A stretch of 10,556 nt of DNA from Acidobacteriota bacterium (GTDB taxonomy: Bacteria > Acidobacteriota > UBA890), in assembly GCA_022563115.1 (NCBI GenBank), contig JADFNY010000090.1:1-10556 (forward strand), in the 5' to 3' direction. This document shows, in pieces, positions 5,473 through 10,556 of the stretch (the stretch's first letter is position 1; every line of letters begins with the position of its first letter). The notes below the pieces were generated by a model that did no database searches, was not told the origin of the DNA, and was given only the letters and a program-made list of their open reading frames with translations. Both the position numbers and the translations under genes were made by a program.

Positions 5473-6765
5473 CTACCGCTCCCCCGGCAGCACCAGCCGG
5501 TAGCGCTTCACCATGATCGTGCCGGCTTCGTCGTAGGCGGGGACAACCACAACGTCGTCTCGGATGTACACGTCCATCGAGACGACCGCGATCTGGGGAA
5601 GTTCGACCTCACCGAGGTAGCGACCATCAGCATCGAAGGCGTCCAAGAACGTCGTCCCTACCCAGCAGGGGCGATAGTTGCGGCGAACCGCATCGGGGTC
5701 GGAGAAGTCGTCGGTGCAATCACCAGTCTGTCGTCGCGATGGACCTTCGCGCACCAGCCAGACCCGCTCGCTACGGTCGGGCAAGAAGCGCGTGTAGGCC
5801 GGCTTGTGTTCGGGGATCGCGGGACCGCTCCACGTCCAGCCCGGATCGCGCTGACGGAGGTCCGCAGTTGTTCGTCGACGATGGTAGTCAGCTTCTTCCG
5901 CGCTCAGGCGCACGGGTTCCCAATACCGGCTTACCCGAGTCAGGCGCCCGTCCGGATGGTGGACCTCGAATGTGTAGGTGTCGGTCGTACCTACCACCCA
6001 ATCGAGATTGGGCATCAGCGCAGTGTTCTCGTGGGGAGCAAACGGGATGGCACACCAGGGGTACGTGCCGCCTGAGCTTAGGATCCCCACTTCCAGACAC
6101 CAGGGTTCGAAGCCAAGCGAAGGCGGGAAGATCGGCTCGCCGAGCGCCCCCTCGGAACCAAACGCCTGCATCCCCGTGCGCGGAAACCCGCTCGGCGTGG
6201 GGTTCGCGATGTCGGCCACGATCTTGTACGGCACGCCATCGGTGCTCAGCATGAACATGTTGGGCATCACGAACCGCCAGCTTGTTCCCAAGTTAAATGT
6301 CTGCAGCGGCGTTCCGTCGGGCGCATACACATTCAACCGGTCCCCGACTCCGGATACGACGATCTCGCCGTTGGGCTTCGTGGCGATCCCCCAGGGACTC
6401 TTGTATTCGCCGGGGCCCTCGCCACGGCGACCGATGTCGAACAAATGCGCCCCGAGGAAATCATAGACCCGCACGACGGGAACCTGAAGGTCGACTACAT
6501 AGATCCGATCCTCGGTCGCCCAGACGCCTCCGACGTTGCCAAAAAGGTACTCGTCCGCGCCGTTCTCCACCCCGATCGACGCTTCCTCAACCAACCTCGC
6601 CGTCCCACCCCACACGGACCCCGACTCGTTGACCACGGTGGTGACGTTGCCCTCGGTGGTGATCGTGCCGACCCAGGTGCCGTCGGGGTCGGTTGGGCTT
6701 TCCTGGGGGCCGCAGGCAGCGACTATGAATGCAATCAGAAGAACCGGTCCGGCACGAGGTTTCAT
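5473..6765 (-). CDS. Six-bladed beta-propeller lipoprotein (distal gene)
   Basis: A 430-residue secreted protein. The N-terminus is a lipoprotein signal with the lipobox VAAC (Cys18), so it should be anchored in a membrane facing the periplasm or outside. After a linker the protein shows propeller-type repeats: IYVVDLQVPVVRVYD, the turn GRRGEGPGEY (112-121), GIATKPNGEIVVSG and a C-terminal blade with FDADGRYLGEVELP. Such six-bladed propellers probably act as binding scaffolds; ligand and partner are unknown. Four cysteines in the middle (PWCLEV, PWCAIP) and later (GDCTDD, RPCWVG) could form disulfides. The ATG at 6765 follows AGGAG, whose first bases belong to the stop codon of the upstream propeller gene (9 bases between genes), so the two are translationally close and surely one operon. 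Confidence 0.82.
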   Translation of the reverse strand: MKPRAGPVLLIAFIVAACGPQESPTDPDGTWVGTITTEGNVTTVVNESGSVWGGTARLVEEASIGVENGADEYLFGNVGGVWATEDRIYVVDLQVPVVRVYDFLGAHLFDIGRRGEGPGEYKSPWGIATKPNGEIVVSGVGDRLNVYAPDGTPLQTFNLGTSWRFVMPNMFMLSTDGVPYKIVADIANPTPSGFPRTGMQAFGSEGALGEPIFPPSLGFEPWCLEVGILSSGGTYPWCAIPFAPHENTALMPNLDWVVGTTDTYTFEVHHPDGRLTRVSRYWEPVRLSAEEADYHRRRTTADLRQRDPGWTWSGPAIPEHKPAYTRFLPDRSERVWLVREGPSRRQTGDCTDDFSDPDAVRRNYRPCWVGTTFLDAFDADGRYLGEVELPQIAVVSMDVYIRDDVVVVPAYDEAGTIMVKRYRLVLPGER

Positions 6766-6774
6766 GGGGCGCTC

Positions 6775-7926
6775 CTAGTCGAACGGCTCGACGAGGCGTG
6801 AGCGAACCACCACTTGCTCGCCTTCAGGGTCGTTTTGTATGCCGTAGACGAAATCGCCTCGTGCGGCCGTCCATGTCGGACGGACCATGAAGCCGGCGAA
6901 CAGCCTCGCACCATCGGCATCGTACACATCGACGGGGCTCTCGTCGCCGGCTTCGAGTCCATAGCCGTACCGGCTGACGAACAGGTGTCCGTGCCCGTCC
7001 ACCGCCAGGCCCGTGATGATTGGCTTGTACTCCGGCCAGTTGATGTTGGCGGCCGTCACCTCGGCGAAGAACTCGCGATGGGCCGCGACCACCTCGTCGG
7101 CGAGCTCCGGCGACACGTCGAACGGTTCTCGCGCCCCTGCCACACGCAACGCCCAACGAAGATCGCCCGCCTCCGCGTAGGAGAGAACCTGATATTGATC
7201 CCGAGGCGAGACGTACAGGATGCCGCTGCTCGACGCGGCCATCCCCGGCCGATCGCGTGGCACGCGGCTGCCGTAGAATCTGCGGCCGCCGAACTCCATC
7301 ACAGGCGTTCTGTCCAGTGGCAGCTCGGCGAAGCGGCGGAGCTCTTGGCCATCAGCGCTGAACAGGATCGGAATCCAGCTCTGGCTCAGTAGCCCGCCGG
7401 CCTCGGTGAAGCCGAGAATGGAGCCGGCGGGTGTCGCGGCCAGCAATCCCGAGCTGGGCGGCAGCGGAAAATCTGCTTGATGCGTTCCGTCGAGGCTGAA
7501 CACGCTGATCTTGGCGTTGCTGATGTCGGCCACGGCGAGCCGCCTCCCCATGGCAACGATCGACATAGGCGTCTCGAACTCACCCGGCCCTTGCCCCTGC
7601 CGCCCGAAGGAGCGAAGAAAAGTGCCATCGGCTCCGAACACCTGTATCCGGTGATTTCCGTGTTCGACGACGTAGATGTTCTCTTCGTCGTCGACGGCGA
7701 CGCTGCGGATCTGGTAGAAGCTGGTATTGGGGTCGGACTTGTCACCAATGACCAGGTCCTCGACGAGCTCGATGCTTCCCTCACGCTCTTCGGCTGCCAC
7801 GGGCGCGTAGTCGAACACCGGTGTTCCGTCGGGCACCGGCAGACTCCAGTCGGCAAACTCGAGCGGCTCAAAGCAGGCGGACGCGGTGAATAGCGTCAGC
7901 ACGGCGACGATCGATCGTAGATTCAT
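6775..7926 (-). CDS. Six-bladed beta-propeller lipoprotein (NHL-like, proximal gene)
   Basis: A 383-residue secreted lipoprotein with the signal MNLRSIVAVLTLFTASAC (Cys18 as lipidation site). NHL-like repeats are visible: IRSVAVDDEENIYVVEHG, NHRIQVFGADGTFLRSFG, then GRQGQGPGEFETP (108-120), and later ITGLAVDGHGHLFVSRYG with VDVYDADGARLF. The start at 7926 is chosen because the signal peptide begins there; the frame stays open to 8397 but that extension is antisense-like and overlaps the upstream gene. It is a paralogue of the next gene in architecture, not in detailed sequence. It lies 32 bases after the DUF2784 gene on the same strand. Function is probably a surface or periplasmic binding scaffold; ligand unknown. 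Confidence 0.85.
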   Translation of the reverse strand: MNLRSIVAVLTLFTASACFEPLEFADWSLPVPDGTPVFDYAPVAAEEREGSIELVEDLVIGDKSDPNTSFYQIRSVAVDDEENIYVVEHGNHRIQVFGADGTFLRSFGRQGQGPGEFETPMSIVAMGRRLAVADISNAKISVFSLDGTHQADFPLPPSSGLLAATPAGSILGFTEAGGLLSQSWIPILFSADGQELRRFAELPLDRTPVMEFGGRRFYGSRVPRDRPGMAASSSGILYVSPRDQYQVLSYAEAGDLRWALRVAGAREPFDVSPELADEVVAAHREFFAEVTAANINWPEYKPIITGLAVDGHGHLFVSRYGYGLEAGDESPVDVYDADGARLFAGFMVRPTWTAARGDFVYGIQNDPEGEQVVVRSRLVEPFD

Positions 7927-7958
7927 GCACCAAAGCCTACGGTGACGCTCTGAGTGCA

Positions 7959-8357
7959 TCAACGGCCCGAAAGAGAACAGAGAGGTCGTTGGCGGCCGCG
8001 GCGCCAAATCCAGCCGTAGATCACGACGTTGAGCGCGATCACCACCAGCCCCAGACCGATTTCGAGCTCTCGCGTCAGCTCGGAGGGGTAGAGCACGGGA
8101 GTCAGGTAGTGCTCGACGAAACCCCCTTCGTATCCGTGCAGGCCGGCTTGCCGGCGCCAATGGTTTTCCAGCGGCGTGAGGGGACAGATCCAGCCACCGA
8201 GCGAGCTGAGCGCACCCCACACGGCACACGGGACATGCACCCAGGCGAGGCGGCGCCACCGGAGTACCAGGAGCCCTCCGGCCACCACGAAGGTCACGAA
8301 GCCGAGGTGGATCAGAACCGTCAGGTCGGCGAGAAAACGGTAGAGAGAGGCGTCCAT
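7959..8357 (-). CDS. DUF2784-family small membrane protein
   Basis: A 132-residue integral membrane protein. Hydrophobic segments at about residues 8-32 (LADLTVLIHLGFVTFVVAGG), 39-58 (VHVPCAVWGALSSLGGWICP) and 100-117 (IGLGLVVIALNVVIYGWIW) suggest three helices. The conserved features of DUF2784 are present: a histidine in the first helix (LIHLGFV), the WICPLTPLEN motif in the second and a GGFVEHYLTPVLYP loop. The family's function is not known. The ATG at 8357 has CGGAG about 6 bases upstream and fits the family start, so the longer ORF reaching 8669 is rejected. It is the first gene of the minus-strand operon with the two propeller lipoproteins and is divergent from the short lipoprotein gene at 8494. 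Confidence 0.85.
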   Translation of the reverse strand: MDASLYRFLADLTVLIHLGFVTFVVAGGLLVLRWRRLAWVHVPCAVWGALSSLGGWICPLTPLENHWRRQAGLHGYEGGFVEHYLTPVLYPSELTRELEIGLGLVVIALNVVIYGWIWRRGRQRPLCSLSGR

Positions 8358-8438
8358 GCTTTCTCCGAGCATCCCTCGAACGTCGTGGGTAGGACAAGGG
8401 TGTGCCGGGTCGTTTCGGTGCGGCCGCCCTGCCTCCTC

Positions 8439-8467
8439 TTGTCGCGCGGTGTCGCTGTCTTTAGAAT
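8439..8467 (+). promoter_or_regulatory. Predicted sigma-70-type promoter for the lipoprotein gene
   Basis: TTGTCG (8439-8444) and TAGAAT (8462-8467) are separated by exactly 17 bases. Transcription would start around 8474, about 20 bases before the ATG at 8494. The prediction rests on these two boxes only. Confidence 0.42.
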
Positions 8468-8493
8468 CGTGCCGTTCATACGGCGGTCCTGCG

Positions 8494-8865
8494 ATGAGGA
8501 TATCCACGCCCGCGCTGGCGATCGTAACCCTGGTGCTTGCAACGGCCTGTTCGGGTGGGCCGGCGACTCCGCCAGCTGCAGATCCAGAGCTCGAGTTAAA
8601 CGTTACCGCCGCCGCCGTCGCGTTCGTCGAGGGCACCGACCTCGGCGGCGGGCTCGAGGCGTCCGGCACCGTCGTAGCCGTGAGATTCGGCGACCCGATC
8701 GGGGTTCCTGTCCTCCGGATTACGCGCTTCGCCGTGAATTTCGGTAGTGGGCAAGTTTCGCGGCTTGGTTCAGAAGACCGTCAGAAAGCGTCCGACAAAC
8801 CAGACGGATGCGACCGAGCCGATCACGTAGGCGGACACCGGCTCGGCCCATTCGGGCCACGGTAG
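8494..8865 (+). CDS. Short lipoprotein, probably truncated at its 3' end
   Basis: A 123-residue ORF with a lipoprotein signal (MRISTPALAIVTLVLATAC, Cys19 in the lipobox LATAC) followed by a serine/glycine/proline linker. A beta-like region follows (LNVTAAAVAFVEGTDLGGG, SGTVVAVRFGDP, VLRITRFAVNFG). I do not recognise a family. From about residue 90 on, the frame runs antisense to the HupE-like remnant (8770-9009) and its translation becomes charged and patternless. The natural C-terminus has therefore probably been lost to whatever joined these sequences near 8760-8770. The ATG is chosen for the signal peptide and the promoter boxes 20-50 bases upstream. The product, if made, would be a membrane-attached exported stub. 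Confidence 0.5.
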   Translation: MRISTPALAIVTLVLATACSGGPATPPAADPELELNVTAAAVAFVEGTDLGGGLEASGTVVAVRFGDPIGVPVLRITRFAVNFGSGQVSRLGSEDRQKASDKPDGCDRADHVGGHRLGPFGPR

Positions 8866-9009
8866 CTTCAATCTCCGCCAACAACCCCACACCATCAAGA
8901 TCGCGGCGATGAAAGCAAGCTGGCCGACTTCGACGCCGAGGTTGAATCCCAGCAACGCCATGGGCAGCTCGATCGCTGGAAGGTGCAGCGCGCTCAACGT
9001 GCCGGCGAA
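8770..9009 (-). pseudogene. C-terminal fragment of a HupE/UreJ-like membrane protein
   Basis: The minus strand encodes FAGTLSALHLPAIELPMALL, GFNLGVEVGQLAFIAAILMV and AYVIGSVASVWFVGRFLTVF, ending in a TGA at 8770-8772. The HGFGFAG-type start of this block, the FNLGVE-GQL motif and a final IGSVAS-W helix are characteristic of the HupE/UreJ_2 family, small polytopic proteins with a proposed metal-transport role. About 79 residues remain of roughly 190 to 350. The N-terminal helices are missing: at 9009 the sequence changes directly into the IS1-like transposase remnant, in another frame. It could be translated only from an internal start (ATG at 8997 or 8958 region) and is unlikely to function. 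Confidence 0.72.
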
Positions 9010-9280
9010 GCGTCACGGAGTGCGCGTGGTTCTCGACCTTCTTTGAGAAGGCGTTGGTCAGCCTCGTGAACCGCCTCATGCTCATCCGCATCGTGAGGTT
9101 CTGGGCTCCCGTCGTCGTACCGGTGTCCCGCGAACCGACCAGCCATGACGGAACGAGCTTCGTGTCGGCGCAAATGGCCGTGAAGGTCCAAACGTCGCCG
9201 TACCCAAACTGGCCGCGCTTCTCTTCGGGAACGTTCTTCTGCTTTGCGTGGCAGAACGACGAGATTTCATCGACCTGGAC
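9008..9280 (-). mobile_element. IS1-like transposase remnant with a central in-frame deletion
   Basis: The minus strand reads VQVDEISSFCHAKQKNV, GDVWTFTAICADTKLVPSWL, VGSRDTGTTT, then directly GAQNLTMRMSMRRFTRL and TNAFSKKVENHAHSVTL. Both blocks match IS1-type transposases common in environmental bacteria, where WLVGSRDSGT and YVERQNLTMRMS are normally separated by roughly 100 residues. The first catalytic aspartate survives in VDEI, but the second (TDG) and the glutamate (usually VERQN, here GAQN) are gone, so no activity is expected. The N-terminal helix-turn-helix and the C-terminal end are also missing, and no terminal inverted repeats are apparent. The fragment joins the HupE remnant on one side and the terminase remnant on the other. 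Confidence 0.75.
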
Positions 9281-9778
9281 GCCCTTGCTGAAGTCGTGGA
9301 GGAAGGTGTCCGGGAGCGAACGCTCGTTGGAGGGGTCCGATATTACGGGTTCGTCGACGCGGCGAGCGGAAGTGGGAAGGATGCGTTCGCGGTGGGGATC
9401 GCCCACCGTGACGGGGAGAGGGACGTGCTCGATGTCTGTCAAGCATGGGGACCGCCCTTCAACCCCAGCGGTGTGATCGAGGAAGCGGCCGAGCTGTTCA
9501 AACGCTTCCGCGTTCACGAGGCGCGAGGCGACAAGTACGCCCCCGGCTTCGTGGCCGAAGGCTTCGGCGCCAACGGGATCACCTACCGCCCGAGCAAGCG
9601 CACGACCTCTGAGACCTATGTCGAGCTACTCCCGTTGATCAATTCCCGCGCCGTCGTGTTGCTCGACCAACCGGCACTGCTACGAGAGCTGCGCAGCCTG
9701 GAAATTCGCGGCGTCGAGCCCCACCTCGGTATCCACGACGATGACGTCAAGGCCGCGACGGAGGCCCTCAACCTCTAG
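9248..9778 (+). pseudogene. Terminase large subunit nuclease-domain remnant
   Basis: A 176-residue open frame from a GTG. It resembles the C-terminal RNase H-like nuclease of phage-type terminase large subunits: strand GVRYYGFVDAASGSGKDAF with a first acidic residue at Asp37, FAVGIAHRDGERDVLDV, GDKYAP (Asp95), NGITYRPSKRTTSETYVELL and NSRAVVLLD, ending in GIHDDDVKAA (162-170) like the usual GxHDD motif. The N-terminal ATPase domain (about 300 residues) is absent, and the usual linker before the last motif is shortened. The first 10-15 codons overlap the IS1 remnant on the other strand, so the real junction lies around 9250-9290. In this family, stand-alone ORFs are typical of decaying prophage or gene-transfer-agent modules. 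No portal, capsid or small-terminase gene is nearby. Confidence 0.65.
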
Positions 9779-9917
9779 CGAGCGAGCCGTTTTCGCCTAA
9801 TCTCCTGAACTGACCCATATAGCGCAGGCTTCCTCCCGGACCTCTGTAGCTGCATGACCCGGCAGCGGTAAGATCCCGGCGAGAATGGTTGCGTTCCCGT
9901 AGCCGAAAGAAGAGGCG

Positions 9918-10382
9918 ATGAAGCTCTTTCTTGTCCAGCATGGGGTGGCCAAGAGCGAGGCCGAGGACCCGCAGCGAGGGTTGAACGAAGAGGGTCGGCG
10001 GTCGGTGGAGCGAATGGCCGAACTCCTCAAGTCCCTCCACCTCGACCTCCAACGAATCGAGTATAGCGAGAAGCTCCGCGCTCGCCAAACGGGGGAGATA
10101 CTCGCGGCTAGCCTTCAGCCTGTTGAAGGAACGAAGGAGATCACGGGACTGGCCCCGATGGACGACGTCGAGCTAGTCCGGGCTCGCCTCCAGGAAGCCT
10201 CGGAGAATCTCATGCTCGTGGGCCACTTGCCGCATCTGAGTCGCCTGACGTCGCGGCTTCTGGGGCAGGGGGCTGACCAGCCATTGGTGCAGTTCCAGAT
10301 GGGTGGGGTTCTGCGGCTGGACCGCGACGACTCCGGCCAGTGGCTGGTGCGCTGGATGTTAGTGCCCGAGCTATTTCCCTAG
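9918..10382 (+). CDS. sixA: SixA-type phosphohistidine phosphatase
   Basis: A 154-residue member of the histidine phosphatase superfamily, branch SixA, which removes phosphate from phosphohistidine on signalling or phosphotransferase proteins in the cytoplasm. The catalytic histidine is His8 in LVQHGVA; the family signature RHG appears as QHG. Other hallmarks are AEDPQRGLNEEG (15-26), YSEKLRARQTGEIL (49-62, with the phosphate-pocket arginines) and VGHLPHLSRL (101-110, second catalytic His103). The length matches the usual 150-165 residues. An AGAGG stretch lies close upstream of the ATG. The 139 bases before it hold no gene; a TAAGAT box near 9869-9874 might be a -10 element. It is followed closely by a methyltransferase-like fragment on the same strand. 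Its target protein cannot be told from context. Confidence 0.87.
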   Translation: MKLFLVQHGVAKSEAEDPQRGLNEEGRRSVERMAELLKSLHLDLQRIEYSEKLRARQTGEILAASLQPVEGTKEITGLAPMDDVELVRARLQEASENLMLVGHLPHLSRLTSRLLGQGADQPLVQFQMGGVLRLDRDDSGQWLVRWMLVPELFP

Positions 10383-10397
10383 ATCGATGGCCGCGAC

Positions 10398-10556
10398 ATG
10401 CCTTCGAGCGGCCACGGGGTAGCGCCCGCGTCGTTGGTACTGGCCGCGGCCTATCTTCCGCTGTTGATCCGCCGCATGGTCATTGAGGACCGATTCTTAC
10501 GGGAGAACCTCGAAGGATACGTGGGCTACGTGGAAAAAGTCCGCTACCGCTTGATG
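10398..10556 (+). CDS. C-terminal piece of an isoprenylcysteine methyltransferase-like membrane protein (runs off the window)
   Basis: The frame is open to the window edge and translates to a hydrophobic helix (VAPASLVLAAAYLPLLIRRM), then VIEDRFLRENLEGYVGYV and EKVRYRLM. The EDRFLRENLEGYxxYxxxVRYRLIP pattern is the SAM-binding C-terminal signature of the isoprenylcysteine carboxyl methyltransferase (ICMT/PEMT-like) family. Intact members have about 150-220 residues with several membrane helices and an HPxY motif before this point. Here only about 30 residues precede the signature, starting 16 bases after the sixA stop. The gene therefore seems to have lost its N-terminal part, or has a diverged short form. 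The start is uncertain (ATG at 10398; GTG in GHGVAP also possible), and its 3' end is outside the window. Confidence 0.6.
   Translation, partial: MPSSGHGVAPASLVLAAAYLPLLIRRMVIEDRFLRENLEGYVGYVEKVRYRLM

Noticed and set aside
7927..8397. N-terminal extension making the proximal propeller protein 540 residues long
   Set aside because: The extension overlaps the DUF2784 gene in another frame, and a lipoprotein signal peptide begins at 7926.
1..10556. CRISPR array, toxin-antitoxin, restriction or other defence locus
   Set aside because: No regularly spaced repeats and no recognisable defence-family proteins were found on either strand.

Overview
The window is high-GC bacterial DNA with compact genes and Shine-Dalgarno-like sites on several of them. 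Secreted six-bladed beta-propeller lipoproteins with a GxGEGPGEY/F-type motif, a gluconate-2-dehydrogenase-subunit-3/GMC pair, an IS1-like transposase and DUF2784 point to an Acidobacteriota- or Gemmatimonadota-type lineage. This is inferred from gene content alone; no rRNA or other phylogenetic marker is present.

Layout. Positions 1-2521 look like ordinary chromosome: the tail of an unknown ORF, a membrane-anchored TlpA-like thioredoxin (226-837), a convergent secreted NTF2/SnoaL-like protein (841-1344, minus) and a patatin-like phospholipase (1583-2521, minus). Directly upstream of the phospholipase lies the 3' half of a leucine-type tRNA (2540-2590, minus) without a matching 5' half. About 2.4 kb further on is a second leucine tRNA 3' half, with anticodon loop UAA (4933-4988, minus), in the same orientation. 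Each is followed, 120-131 bp from its 3' end, by a tandem pair of 9-bp TTACGAGG-type repeats. I read both as attachment-site footprints of tRNA-targeting integrative elements, stacked in tandem. The segment between them holds a decayed GMC oxidoreductase and gluconate 2-dehydrogenase subunit 3 remnant (about 2953-3652) and an apparently intact PfkB-family sugar kinase (3653-4657).

Positions 5169-8865 are mostly intact genes: a small beta-rich unknown protein, then a minus-strand operon in the order DUF2784 membrane protein, propeller lipoprotein, propeller lipoprotein, and a divergent short lipoprotein gene with a plausible sigma-70 promoter.

Positions 8770-9778 are a pile-up of remnants: the C-terminal piece of a HupE/UreJ-like membrane protein, an IS1-like transposase with a large in-frame central deletion, and a terminase-large-subunit nuclease domain without its ATPase. 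Positions 9918-10382 encode a SixA-type histidine phosphatase, followed by a C-terminal piece of an isoprenylcysteine-methyltransferase-like protein that runs off the window.

The main theme is a patchwork of integration scars and decaying cargo between small conserved chromosomal blocks. I found no recognisable defence system, CRISPR array or integrase gene. The most unusual structure is the paired tRNA-Leu 3' fragments with their shared repeat architecture.
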